DNA of 64,000 nucleotides from Spirochaetia bacterium UBA5763 (GTDB taxonomy: Bacteria; Spirochaetota; UBA4802; UBA5550), in the NCBI GenBank assembly GCA_002418835.1, contig DIEX01000034.1, forward strand, positions 96,182 to 160,181. Reading direction: 5' to 3'. Positions within the stretch are counted from its first letter, which is position 1, and each line of letters opens with the position of its first letter. Below, one piece after another: positions 49,562 through 59,556 of this stretch. The position numbers and the translations under genes were made by a program. The notes beneath the pieces were generated by a model. That model saw nothing but the letters and a program-made list of their open reading frames with translations, did no database searches and had not been told where the DNA came from.

Positions 49562-52531
49562 TCAAGCTTTTTTTAATATTTTTATAAGTGAGTTAAATTC
49601 GAAATCATCAGCCATATATTTTATCTGTTGAGCAAGATCCATGTCCATTTGTTTAATTATCTGAATTGAACTTTTTATCTCTTCAATATCACCTTTAATC
49701 AGTGCGTTCTCAAACCTGGCCCTGGTATCTTCTGATAGCAGCAGGAGCCTCTCTGCCAGTTCCTCCCCTGATAAAATGGAATTTTCGTTTTCATTTTTTT
49801 CTTCATCATAAGCATAATTATATTCAAGTCCGAATAATGCTTGTATCTCATTCAGAACTGATATTTCTCTGAATGGTTTTCTGATAAAAGAGTCAGCGCC
49901 CAGTGCGAGAATCTCCTTTTTCTCCATTTCAAGTGCGCTTGCGGTGATAACAATAATTTTAATAGCTGAAAACTGAGGGTTTTTTTTAAGAGCTTTGATT
50001 ACGTCACGCCCATTTATACCGGGCATTATAAGATCCAGCAGTAACAGGTCAGGTTCCCAGCTTTTAGTCAGTTCCAGGGCCTCATCTCCTCCTGATGCTT
50101 CTTTAACTGTAAATCCCAGTGGGCCGAGCATTCTGATTAGAATGTCCCTGTTCACCTCTCTGTCGTCAACAATAAGAACTTTCGGTGTAATACCGTTTTT
50201 TATTCCGACGATTCTTCTTCCGGGTTCTGCCTCAGTAATTGCAGCGCTGTCTCCGGCCTGGTACCTGACTGTAAAAATAAAACAGCTCCCCTCATTAATT
50301 GTACTTCTGATTGTGATATCCCCGCCAAGCATAATGGCAAAACTGCGGCTTATGGGAAGGCCAAGGCCGGTTCCACCTCTATCTCTCCCCTCTGAAGTCT
50401 GCTCAAAGGGAGCAAAAATGTGTTTAAGAAATTCATCCGGGATGCCTTTGCCAGTGTCAGTCACAGAGATGGAGAGCAGCTCCGGATCTTCATCATATAC
50501 TTTTAATTCAACATGAATGGAGCCTTTATCTGTAAATTTGACTGCATTGCCTATGAGGTTTATTAGAACCTGTTTAAATTTGGATTTATCTGTTTTAATT
50601 AAATCCGGGATATTTTCATTTATGATGATTTTAAAATCGAGTCCCTTCCTCATGGTTTTAACCGAAAACATGTTTTCAATCTGCTTCATGACTGAGTGCA
50701 GGCTGAAGGTTTCTTTGCTGACTTCTATCATTCCGGCTTCAATTTTTGACATGTCAAGAATATCATTTATCAGTTCAAGGAGGTGCTCACCACTGCTGTT
50801 GATTGTCTCAATCTGTTTTAACGATTCGCCCGGTAAATTTTTCTGGCGCATAAGTATCTGTGAGTAACCCAGGATGGCATTTAACGGGGTGCGGATTTCA
50901 TGTGTCATATTCGCCAGGAAAATTCCTTTGGCGTTACTTGCCTGTTCAGCCTGAAGTTTGGCCAGAATAAGCTCCTCCTCAACCTTTTTTCTTATCTCGA
51001 TCTCCTTATGAAGGCTTTTATTTGTATCATCAAGTTCATCTGTCCTTTCCCGGACTTTCTGTTCGAGGTTGTCAACTGCGGTAACCAGGTTTTCATAAAA
51101 CTTCTCTATCCCGCTGATAATTGTAAAGAAGAGAATGAATATAACCATTACCGCGAATATCCATGAAGATGGTGATTGAGAATATACTATGAGGTCATAG
51201 TTGTAAAGTAATATCCTGTACTGGGTTAGTATTCCGAATATAATTGCAACCATAAGCCCGGAGAGTGTAACTGCAAACCCCGCTCTTTTACCGTATGACA
51301 GAGTGAAAATGATTCCGGAAGTGAGAAAAAAAGTCATGCCTGTTCCAATTCTCCCCCAGGATATTAAAACAAGAATTCCTGTGAAAAACATACATGCCAG
51401 TATTACAAAAAGCTTTGCCCGAACAGAGATTTTTTTTCTGAAAATTGACGCAGTGACAGAAATCGACAAAGGCAACAGATAGAGCCAGATTATTTTACTC
51501 CAACCGATGGTGATACCGTGATAAAGTATGGTGAGAAAGAGTGGAATAGAAAAGAGTGCAAAAGCAATAAGAGAGCTGTCTGTTATTTTCAGGCGGATAT
51601 CCTGCATCGAAACATGGTGCCGGAAGAAATCTTTAAGGATGAGGCTGTCTTTTTTTGCCGAATTTGCTGATATTATGTATATACCCATAATTATGGATAT
51701 TATAATTGATATGAAAATTATTTTTAATGACCATGGAGGGATTAACTTTTCCTTTACAATTTCAGGCTGCAGGTATTGTTTAAACGCCCTGTAATATTCG
51801 CTTCCTTTATCAGCTTTTAGTTCAGCCACCCTTGAATCTATGAAAACGATCAGATCCCTGTTAATCCTTCCGTTTTTTCTGAATGCATACCTGATTTGTG
51901 ATGGATTAAAAACAATTCTTGTCCTTTTAACCTGATATCCGTCCTCATTAAGTAATCCGAAAAGCCTGTTAACCACAGCTGCATCAGCGTTCCCTCTTTC
52001 AACCAGGAGTAAGGCGTCATTGTATGAGGAAACATATATAAATCTGCATTTAATACCGTAATTCATTGCCTGTTTGATTATGCCCGTTTCACCATCTGTG
52101 TGGATGCTCCCTTTCATAACCGCGACTTTTTTATTATCAAGGTCAGTAATAGTTTCAATCGTTGAATTTTTTGAGGAATAGACGCTGGCCCAATTAATAA
52201 GTACATGCTCATTATTGAAGTCATATAACGCAGCCCTTTCAGGTGACCATGCAACATCCGGCATTACATCTATTGCACCATTGGCAAGTCTTGAAAGCCC
52301 TTCTTCCCATGTGCCGTTAACATATTGAATTACATATGGTGAGTCTTTGAAAATTGAAGTTAAAATGTCAATGTGATATCCGGATACGGTTCCTGCATCT
52401 GTTATTATGATTTTCGGTGGATTGTTGTATACACCGGCTCTTATAACCTGCTTTGTTATATCTTTACTGTAAAGGTTAACTGGCAGAGTACAGGCGATAA
52501 GCAACAGAAGTAAATTGATTGTTTTTTTCAA
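49562..52531 (-). CDS. hybrid histidine kinase with periplasmic solute-binding sensor
   Basis: About 989 residues. I choose TTG at 52531 because GGGAG lies 6 nt before it and it opens a proper signal peptide (KKTINLLLLLIACTLPVNLYS); the longer reading has an odd Ile-rich extension. Order: family 3 solute-binding (BvgS-like) domain (about 28-265, VRAGVYNNPPK, SGYHIDIL), a helix (about 285), a second block of about six helices (about 325-495), coiled coil, HisKA (MTHEIRTPLNAI, His near 541), HATPase (GTGLGLPIS), receiver (LIVDDREVN; LLLLDLIMPG near 830) and a helical tail like that after BvgS-type receivers but with no phospho-His. The ligand is probably an amino acid-like small molecule. Confidence 0.93.
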   Translation of the reverse strand: MKKTINLLLLLIACTLPVNLYSKDITKQVIRAGVYNNPPKIIITDAGTVSGYHIDILTSIFKDSPYVIQYVNGTWEEGLSRLANGAIDVMPDVAWSPERAALYDFNNEHVLINWASVYSSKNSTIETITDLDNKKVAVMKGSIHTDGETGIIKQAMNYGIKCRFIYVSSYNDALLLVERGNADAAVVNRLFGLLNEDGYQVKRTRIVFNPSQIRYAFRKNGRINRDLIVFIDSRVAELKADKGSEYYRAFKQYLQPEIVKEKLIPPWSLKIIFISIIISIIMGIYIISANSAKKDSLILKDFFRHHVSMQDIRLKITDSSLIAFALFSIPLFLTILYHGITIGWSKIIWLYLLPLSISVTASIFRKKISVRAKLFVILACMFFTGILVLISWGRIGTGMTFFLTSGIIFTLSYGKRAGFAVTLSGLMVAIIFGILTQYRILLYNYDLIVYSQSPSSWIFAVMVIFILFFTIISGIEKFYENLVTAVDNLEQKVRERTDELDDTNKSLHKEIEIRKKVEEELILAKLQAEQASNAKGIFLANMTHEIRTPLNAILGYSQILMRQKNLPGESLKQIETINSSGEHLLELINDILDMSKIEAGMIEVSKETFSLHSVMKQIENMFSVKTMRKGLDFKIIINENIPDLIKTDKSKFKQVLINLIGNAVKFTDKGSIHVELKVYDEDPELLSISVTDTGKGIPDEFLKHIFAPFEQTSEGRDRGGTGLGLPISRSFAIMLGGDITIRSTINEGSCFIFTVRYQAGDSAAITEAEPGRRIVGIKNGITPKVLIVDDREVNRDILIRMLGPLGFTVKEASGGDEALELTKSWEPDLLLLDLIMPGINGRDVIKALKKNPQFSAIKIIVITASALEMEKKEILALGADSFIRKPFREISVLNEIQALFGLEYNYAYDEEKNENENSILSGEELAERLLLLSEDTRARFENALIKGDIEEIKSSIQIIKQMDMDLAQQIKYMADDFEFNSLIKILKKA

Positions 52532-52993
52532 AGCATACTCCCGGCAATTTATACAATATATGATAATAATAAGTATAATCAATTTTAGTACAAAATAATA
52601 ATATTTTTTATTTTTATCTTACATAAATATAAATGAAATGTAGCTAAATGATAATCATTGGGAAGGATGAGGTGATTAAATATAGTGGTTATTTAATAAA
52701 AGAGTCAGCCGTAGCCGATGTTCCGGATTCTGTAATTTGAATAATTGTCGAATCTGAATTTCGTTTCTTTCAGATATTAAATTATTTATTACTTCCATCG
52801 AGTCACTTTGTTTATTTCTTATAGAACTGTTTGATCGAGTATAAAGAGTGATGTTGCGCTTTTCAATTTTAATAATAAACATGAATTATTTGAAAGTTTA
52901 TAGTTTATTTTAACTTTTATTTGATTATCCATTTTTTTGTATTAAATTATTTTATATTTTTAAAAACATCTCTGTTCATGGTGGATATAAGAT
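52532..52993. other. very AT-rich divergent intergenic region
   Basis: 462 bp between divergent kinase genes. The only sizeable frame (52676-52882, minus) has no ribosome site and a biased composition, and I do not accept it. It holds two promoters by inference; I see no clear consensus. Confidence 0.55.
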
Positions 52994-55990
52994 GTGAAGT
53001 TCGCTAACTTTAAAAAAGAAAAGCTAAACTATTATTCATTAATTTTTTCTACCTATTTTCTGGCAGTTATTCTTACGGCTGCTACACTATTTTTGCGTTC
53101 TTATCTGACAGTGTCATTCGGTGAAAGACCTTTATTGATCCTGTTTATGCTTCCAATATTCATCAGCGCGATCCTCGGCGGTTTAGGTCCCGGGATTGTT
53201 GCCACAATACTTTCGGCAATTTTAACGAACTATTTTTTTATACCTGAAAAAAACAGTTTAATAATAGTCGCAGAACATGATGTTATTCAATGGGGGATGC
53301 TGATAATAAACGGTCTTCTTGCCAGCATTATAAGTGGATTCCATCACCGTTTACGCTCCCGGGAACAATTACATTACCATGAACTCAAAATTGCACTACA
53401 CAGACTTGATGACAGTGAGAGGATGTTCAGATCTACTTTTGATCAGGCGGCTGTTGGAATAGCTCATGTGGCGCCTGATGGACGTTGGCTTCGCGTAAAT
53501 GATAAATTGTGCGAAATTACAGGTTACAGCAGTGAGGAGCTCCTTGCATCCACTTTTCAGAATATAACATGTCCGGATGACTTAAATAAAGACCTCAATT
53601 TTATGGAGCAGATGCTTAAGCGCGAGATTGAAACCTATTCCATGGAGAAAAGGTATATCCGCAGGGAAAGCCGTATTGTATGGATAAACCTCACTGTATC
53701 TCTTACATGGAAAGATGATAATACGCCGGATTACTTCATATCTGTAGTTGAAGATATAACAGCCCGCAAGCAGACGGAACAGGGTTTGAAACTCTGGGCA
53801 GATATCTTCCATAATGTAGCCTTTGGATTTGTGATAGGGATACCTGAAGAGAATAAACTGGGGATTATGAATCCGGCCTTTGCCGGAATGCATGGTTACA
53901 CTAAAGAGGAATTGGTAGGTACTCCTGTCGCGAACGTCTTCTCGCCTGAAGACCGTGTTGAGTTACCCGGACATATCCGCCAGATGCATGAAAATGGACA
54001 CCATGCCTGGGAAGTCAGACATATCCGTAAAGACGGAACACTTTTCCCTGTGATTGTTGACGGGGTGGCAGTTAAAGATGAGATCGGTAAGGTGCTTTAC
54101 CGGATCGTCAGTGTTCAGGATATTTCCGAACGCAAAGAAGCAGAAAAAAAATTGCAGGAAAGTGAATCCCGATACCACGGTGTTATGGATCTGATGATAG
54201 AGGGGTGCCAGATAATTGATTTCAATTGGCAATACATCTATGTAAATGATTCAGTTGCAAATCAGGCACATAAAGAAAAATCGGAATTGCTCGGGCATGC
54301 AATGACGGAAGTCTTCCCGGGAATAGAAACAACTGAAATGTTCCTATTCCTCCAGCGCTGCATGAAGGAGAGGCTCCCTCATAAAATGAACAATGAGTTC
54401 AGCTTTCCTGATGCTTCAAAAGGATACTTTGAACTGAGCATTCAGCCTGTGCCTGAGGGTATATTTATACTTTCTTCTGACATTACAGAACGTGTGAAGC
54501 TTGAAAATAAACTCCGTGAAAATGAAGAGAGATTGAGACTTTTTATTGAACATGCTCCTGCCGCATTGGCGATGTTTGATAGTGATATGATTTATATAGC
54601 AGCCAGTAAAAGGTGGAGGTTGGACTACAGTCTTGGTGAGATTGATATAACCGGCAAATCACATTATCAGATTTTTTCTGAATTAACTGACGACATTAAG
54701 GCAATTCATCGCAGAGGGCTGGAAGGTGAAGTAATAATCGTGGATGAGGACAGATTTATCCGTGATGATGGATCGGTACAATGGGTAAAGTGGGAGCAGA
54801 GACCCTGGCGTGCTGCTGATGGGACTATTGGCGGAATTGTTATATTTACAGAGGATATAACAGCACGTAGAGATGCGGAAGAGAAGCTTCGAGAAAGTGA
54901 AGAACATTTCCGCCAGTTATTCAACAGCAGCAGTGATGGAATATACCTCCTTGAAATAAACAAAGACGGACCTGGTTGTTTTATCGAGGTTAATGTTGCA
55001 GCTTGCGCTCAGCTTGAATACACTCATGATGAGCTACTTAATATGACTCCCTTTGATATTGCACCCGGAATGACAGAAGAGACGTCGAAGACTATCGCAG
55101 AATCATTTCTTGATAAAAAGGAAATTATATTTGAAGCGGAGCATGTAACAAAAAGCGGGAGGAAAATTCCGGTTGAAATTAACTCGAGACTTATTGAAAC
55201 CCGAGGCAGACATGTAATGATGTCCATAGCAAGGGATATCACTGAAAGAAAGAAAATTGAATCTAATCTAATGCAATTGAATGAAGAACTTGAAAAGAGA
55301 GTGGCCCTGCGAACTTCAGATCTCGAATCATTTTCTTACAGCATATCTCATGACCTGAGGGCTCCGCTCAGGCATATAAGCGGTTTCATCGAAATGTTGC
55401 ATGAAGAGAACAGGGGTGTTTTAAATGAAAAAAGTTCACATTATATTGATGTAATAGAACATGCTGCTGAAAAGATGAATCAGCAGATGAATGCTCTGCT
55501 TACGTTTTACAGGATTGGCCGCAAAGAACAGAAGAAAACAATCGTTGATATGACATCTCTTTTAACTGATGTCCTGAACGATTTTACTGATGAAATAGAA
55601 TCAAGGAGGATACGCATAGTCAGTGAGCAGCTTCCAGATGTGACAGGTGACATGGGAGCTTTGAGAGTAGTTTTGAGTAACCTTGTATCTAACGCTATAA
55701 AGTACACTTCCAAAAAAAATGATACAGTAATTGAAATAGGATTTAAAAAAGAAACCGGCGAGAATATTTTTTTTGTCAGGGATAATGGTGCGGGATTTGA
55801 CATGAATTATGCTGATAAGCTTTTTAATGTATTTAAAAGACTGCATAATGAAGATGAATTTAAAGGTATAGGGATAGGCCTTGCTATGGTGAAGAGTATT
55901 ATTGAACATCACGGAGGAAAGGTATGGGCCGAAGGGGAGCCCGGCATGGGGGCATGTTTTTATTTTTCATTACCTTCATCAGAAGAGTGA
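52994..55990 (+). CDS. multi-PAS membrane histidine kinase
   Basis: 998 residues from a GTG start (ribosome site GGTGGA). Four membrane helices of the KdpD-type DUF4118 module (about 15-118, GGLGPGIVATILSAILTNYFF), then five PAS domains (about 142-255, 270-382, 390-500, 513-630, 635-755), HisKA with SYSISHDLRAPLRHI (His near 786) and HATPase (about 885-995; DNGAGFD, GIGIGLA). No receiver. The HisKA/HATPase part closely resembles that of the 59557 kinase. It is followed 21 nt downstream by the B12-binding protein gene, which may be co-expressed. Confidence 0.95.
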   Translation: MKFANFKKEKLNYYSLIFSTYFLAVILTAATLFLRSYLTVSFGERPLLILFMLPIFISAILGGLGPGIVATILSAILTNYFFIPEKNSLIIVAEHDVIQWGMLIINGLLASIISGFHHRLRSREQLHYHELKIALHRLDDSERMFRSTFDQAAVGIAHVAPDGRWLRVNDKLCEITGYSSEELLASTFQNITCPDDLNKDLNFMEQMLKREIETYSMEKRYIRRESRIVWINLTVSLTWKDDNTPDYFISVVEDITARKQTEQGLKLWADIFHNVAFGFVIGIPEENKLGIMNPAFAGMHGYTKEELVGTPVANVFSPEDRVELPGHIRQMHENGHHAWEVRHIRKDGTLFPVIVDGVAVKDEIGKVLYRIVSVQDISERKEAEKKLQESESRYHGVMDLMIEGCQIIDFNWQYIYVNDSVANQAHKEKSELLGHAMTEVFPGIETTEMFLFLQRCMKERLPHKMNNEFSFPDASKGYFELSIQPVPEGIFILSSDITERVKLENKLRENEERLRLFIEHAPAALAMFDSDMIYIAASKRWRLDYSLGEIDITGKSHYQIFSELTDDIKAIHRRGLEGEVIIVDEDRFIRDDGSVQWVKWEQRPWRAADGTIGGIVIFTEDITARRDAEEKLRESEEHFRQLFNSSSDGIYLLEINKDGPGCFIEVNVAACAQLEYTHDELLNMTPFDIAPGMTEETSKTIAESFLDKKEIIFEAEHVTKSGRKIPVEINSRLIETRGRHVMMSIARDITERKKIESNLMQLNEELEKRVALRTSDLESFSYSISHDLRAPLRHISGFIEMLHEENRGVLNEKSSHYIDVIEHAAEKMNQQMNALLTFYRIGRKEQKKTIVDMTSLLTDVLNDFTDEIESRRIRIVSEQLPDVTGDMGALRVVLSNLVSNAIKYTSKKNDTVIEIGFKKETGENIFFVRDNGAGFDMNYADKLFNVFKRLHNEDEFKGIGIGLAMVKSIIEHHGGKVWAEGEPGMGACFYFSLPSSEE

Positions 55991-56011
55991 AATTATGTGG
56001 AGAGAATAAAC

Positions 56012-57100
56012 ATGATCTTTAATATTACTGATGCTGCGGCTGAGGACTACAAACTCAATATTGATAATATGGTACAGGATGTGGATAATACTTTATTATC
56101 AAGAACTGATATCAATACATTGATTGGTGAAGATGGTATTGATATGATGAAGCTGAACCACCGGAATCATGCATCTTTTATTTCTGTAGTTTTATTCCTC
56201 AAACGGTATTCTGTTTTAGTTGAAACCCTTCCCTGGGTTTACAGGGCATATCACAGCAACGGATTCAGTTATAATTATTTCCCTGTAGTGATCGCTGAGT
56301 GGGTTAATAAAGTTAAGCGGTATTTAAAACCGGAGAATGCTGAAGCTATTGTTGAACTATACCGGTATATTATGGATCTGCATGATGAGACGATTAAACT
56401 GTCAGAGAATATTAAGCCGGTTATATATAATATTGAAGAACAATGGAAAGAGATTGCGGAACTTTTTTTTAATGCCCTTACAGATGGTGATACATATCTC
56501 TGTACTGATATAGCTATAAATTCGTGCCACAATGAAGATGATATAACAAACTTTTATTTAAATGTTGTACAACCGGCGCTTTACAGGATCGGTGAATTAT
56601 GGGAGACAGGAAAGATCACTGCAGCAGATGAACATCTTTCTACAGCCATAGTAATGAGAGTAGCAGTTTACCTTTCAAACAGGCACAAGCCTGTAATTAA
56701 TAAAGATAAAAGAATCATTGTGTTATGTTCACCCGGGGAATATCACCAGGTAGGCGGTATGATCGTAGCCAACTGCTTTGAGATTAAAGGATGGGATGTA
56801 CATTTTTTATCTGATAGTCTCCCTCCAGGTGACATTATGAAACATATAATAATATATAAACCTCACATTCTGGCGATCTCTGTTACAATGCTTTTCAATA
56901 TAACAGCTGTTTCAGGACTTATACAACGAATAAATAAATCAGATTTACGGGAACGGATGAAAATTCTTGTCGGAGGACAAGCCTTTAATTTGTTTCCTGA
57001 TCTGCCGGCTTTTATTGGTGCAGATGCCTATGCTGCTAACTGCCTGATCGCTGTTGAAACTGGAGAGAGACTGCGAGAAAGTATAGATAATCTGTTTTAA
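56012..57100 (+). CDS. CarH-like B12-binding protein without DNA-binding domain
   Basis: About 362 residues. The ATG at 56012 fits the ribosome site GGAGA (8 nt upstream) better than an upstream in-frame GTG at 55997. An N-terminal helical region (about 1-130) is unassigned. It is followed by a four-helix B12-binding cap with the motif Wx9EH (W197, E207, H208) and a Rossmann-type B12-binding domain with ExHxxG (E243, H245, G248), DSLPP and VGGQAF. Wx9EH with ExHxxG is the hallmark of adenosylcobalamin photoreceptors of the CarH type, where Trp and Glu-His shield the adenosyl group and the His of ExHxxG ligates cobalt. No MerR domain is present. It lies among histidine kinases and may act as a light- or cobalamin-responsive partner. 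Confidence 0.88.
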   Translation: MIFNITDAAAEDYKLNIDNMVQDVDNTLLSRTDINTLIGEDGIDMMKLNHRNHASFISVVLFLKRYSVLVETLPWVYRAYHSNGFSYNYFPVVIAEWVNKVKRYLKPENAEAIVELYRYIMDLHDETIKLSENIKPVIYNIEEQWKEIAELFFNALTDGDTYLCTDIAINSCHNEDDITNFYLNVVQPALYRIGELWETGKITAADEHLSTAIVMRVAVYLSNRHKPVINKDKRIIVLCSPGEYHQVGGMIVANCFEIKGWDVHFLSDSLPPGDIMKHIIIYKPHILAISVTMLFNITAVSGLIQRINKSDLRERMKILVGGQAFNLFPDLPAFIGADAYAANCLIAVETGERLRESIDNLF

Positions 57101-57215
57101 GGAGATAATGCTGAAATAGTAATTATAGAATTAATTTGAAAGTCAGTTAAGTTTCAATATATTTATTATAAGAAGCTGCTTTATTTCATCTGTGAGAAAT
57201 TGAGGAGAGACAAGA

Positions 57216-57659
57216 GTGACTGAGAATAAAAGTTATAATATAATTCTCGTTGAAGATAATCCGAATGACGCTGAACTGGTTAAGCTTTTTTTTGAAAAAA
57301 ATCATATTAATGCAAACATAATACATCTTACAGATGGAACTGAAGCTCTGGATTTTCTGTTCAGAAAAGGAGTATATTCAGTCATTACAGATCATCAGGC
57401 GATTAAACTGATTATTCTTGATATTAAATTGCCGAAGATAGACGGCCTTGAAGTTCTTAAAGTTATTAAAAGCAGCGAATCGACCAGGAATATACCTGTT
57501 GTCATCTTTACATCATCAAACGAAGAGAGAGATGTTGTTAACAGTTATAATATCGGGACTAACAGCTATATTGTAAAGCCGATGGAATTCAGAGATTTTG
57601 ATGTTGTAATAAGAGATATCGGCAATTATTGGATAACTCATAACAGAATTCCGGATTAA
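57216..57659 (+). CDS. single-domain response regulator, Rcp1-like
   Basis: 147 residues from GTG (ribosome site GGAGAG). A receiver only: LVEDNPNDAEL, phospho-Asp in LIILDIKLPKIDG (about residue 70), FTSSNEE and Lys in IVKPMEF. The NPNDAEL start and the long insertion before the Asp are typical of Rcp1-type receivers that pair with phytochrome-like kinases of the SYSxSHDLRAPL type, which are encoded on both sides. The next gene starts 1 nt later. Confidence 0.92.
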   Translation: MTENKSYNIILVEDNPNDAELVKLFFEKNHINANIIHLTDGTEALDFLFRKGVYSVITDHQAIKLIILDIKLPKIDGLEVLKVIKSSESTRNIPVVIFTSSNEERDVVNSYNIGTNSYIVKPMEFRDFDVVIRDIGNYWITHNRIPD

Positions 57660-57660
57660 T

Positions 57661-59103
57661 ATGGAGTTGATGGATATGGCAAACAGCAAAACACTCAAAT
57701 TACTTTTTGTCGAAGATGTACCCCAGGATTTTGAGCTGGCCGGAATAGAACTTAAAAAGAGCAGTATCAATTTTATTTCAGTCAGGGTGGAAAAAGAAAA
57801 TGAATTCATAAATGCCATTACGGATTTCAAACCTGATCTGATTATTTCAGATTATTCACTTCCAGAATTTGACGGGATGAAAGCTCTTAAGTTGCTGCTT
57901 GAGTATGACAGTTCAATACCATTTATAATACTTACAGGGACTCTAAATGAAGAGACCGCGGTAGACTGTATGAAAGCAGGTGCTACTGATTATGTAATCA
58001 AGGAACACCTCGGGAAACTCCCTTTTGCGGTAAGAGAAGCAATGAGCAGGCATGATGCTGTTATAGAAAAGCTAAGGGCAGAGGAGGCTTTGCTGGAGAG
58101 TGAATCCAGGTACAGGAGTATGTTTGAAAATAATTACGCAGTGATGCTTCTTATAAGTCCCGGTGACAGTAGAATTATCGATGCCAACCCTGCTGCGTTA
58201 TCTTTTTATGGTTTTCTAAAAAATGAATTATGTTCTAAAAAAATCAGTGATATCAGCAATCTTGATAAGCAGAAAAAAATGGAGATACTCGATCTGGCTC
58301 TTCAGGGGAAAGAACATCATTACTATTCTTCTCATAAACTTTTTGATGGTTCTATAAAGGATGTAGAAATATTTATAGGGCCAATACAATTTAGCGGTAA
58401 AGTTCTATTATATGCGATAATTCACGATGTAACTGAAAGAAAAAGGGCTGAAACGGCACTTAACGAGTCCCTGATGCAGAAAAACGAATTAATCAGGGAG
58501 ATATACCATAGAACAAAAAATAGTCTCCAGGTTATACTTTCAATGTTTGCTATCCAGTCAAATTTCGCAAAGGATGATAAAGTTTCAAGAATACTGATGG
58601 ATATGGAAAACCGTATAATGGTAATGTCTCTTGTACACGAAAAACTTTATCAATCCCGCAGTCTTTCACGTATAGACCTGAAAGATTATATCATGGATCT
58701 TCTATCATCGATCAGTTACATCGCTTTAAATAAAAATCAGAAGGTAGCAATTATAGAAGATATTGACCCAGTGGAAGTTCTCATAGATACAGCAATTCCC
58801 TGCGGGCTTATACTGAATGAACTGATAAGCAATAGTTTTAAACATGCTGCAAATGAAACATCAAAAGTTCAGGTTACTGTAAAACTGAGGGCTTTAAAAG
58901 ATAAAACAATTGATCTCACTATCACCGACAATGGCCCCGGCCTCAAGGAAGATTTTGATTTAAACAATATCCAGACTTTCGGTTTGCAAATAGTCAGGAA
59001 TATTGTGGAGTATCAGCTGAAAGGGAGTATTGAAAGAATAACAGATTCTGGAACAGGGTGGCATATCCGTTTTAAAGATGATATTTATGAGGAAAGAATA
59101 TAG
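57661..59103 (+). CDS. receiver-PAS-HisKA_2 histidine kinase
   Basis: 480 residues, soluble: receiver (LFVEDVPQD; phospho-Asp in LIISDYSLPEFDG near 64), PAS (about 145-265) and a HisKA_2/HWE-type kinase with EIYHRTKNSLQVI (phospho-His near 283) and HATPase (about 375-475; ELISNSFKHA, DNGPGL). A Met at residue 6 (MANSKTLKLL) is an equally good start, 9 nt after GGAG. It sits 1 nt after the Rcp1-like receiver and 2 nt before another receiver gene, suggesting a relay. Confidence 0.93.
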   Translation: MELMDMANSKTLKLLFVEDVPQDFELAGIELKKSSINFISVRVEKENEFINAITDFKPDLIISDYSLPEFDGMKALKLLLEYDSSIPFIILTGTLNEETAVDCMKAGATDYVIKEHLGKLPFAVREAMSRHDAVIEKLRAEEALLESESRYRSMFENNYAVMLLISPGDSRIIDANPAALSFYGFLKNELCSKKISDISNLDKQKKMEILDLALQGKEHHYYSSHKLFDGSIKDVEIFIGPIQFSGKVLLYAIIHDVTERKRAETALNESLMQKNELIREIYHRTKNSLQVILSMFAIQSNFAKDDKVSRILMDMENRIMVMSLVHEKLYQSRSLSRIDLKDYIMDLLSSISYIALNKNQKVAIIEDIDPVEVLIDTAIPCGLILNELISNSFKHAANETSKVQVTVKLRALKDKTIDLTITDNGPGLKEDFDLNNIQTFGLQIVRNIVEYQLKGSIERITDSGTGWHIRFKDDIYEERI

Positions 59104-59105
59104 TT

Positions 59106-59495
59106 ATGAGTATATCGATACTGGTTGTTGAAGATGAGGCAATGACCGCAATGATGATGCAGATGATGCTCGAGCATGCCGGCTATAGGGTTCTTAAAAG
59201 TGTTGCTTCAGGGGAAGATGCTGTAAAATATGCATTAGCTCTTAAGCCGGAACTCATTCTTATGGATATACGTCTTGCAGGTAAAATGAATGGAATTGAA
59301 GCGGTAACGGAGATAAAAAAAACAGCAGATATACCTGTTATTTTTTTATCGGGATATTCAGACGATACAATCAAAGCTGAGGCAGGCTCTCTGAATCCGC
59401 TGGCTTATATTGTGAAACCGGTTAAAGCTTCTGAACTATTTCAGATAATTGAATCCTGGTTTAAAGATAACGGTAATTTTCCGTCACAGGTTTAA
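59106..59495 (+). CDS. single-domain response regulator
   Basis: 129 residues, a receiver only: LVVEDEAMT, phospho-Asp in LILMDIRLAGKMNG (about residue 55), FLSGYSDD and Lys in IVKPVKA. The RLAGKMNGIEA form after the Asp is typical of receivers paired with HisKA_2 kinases, matching the kinase encoded 2 nt upstream. Confidence 0.92.
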   Translation: MSISILVVEDEAMTAMMMQMMLEHAGYRVLKSVASGEDAVKYALALKPELILMDIRLAGKMNGIEAVTEIKKTADIPVIFLSGYSDDTIKAEAGSLNPLAYIVKPVKASELFQIIESWFKDNGNFPSQV

Positions 59496-59556
59496 TGATT
59501 ATGCAATGTAAGATATTAATTCCTGGAAAATTTTTTCTCCGGCTGGTACTTTTAAT

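Noticed and set aside
52676..52882. 68-codon minus-strand frame in the AT-rich gap
   Set aside because: No ribosome site, biased composition, no recognisable feature and far from any operon.
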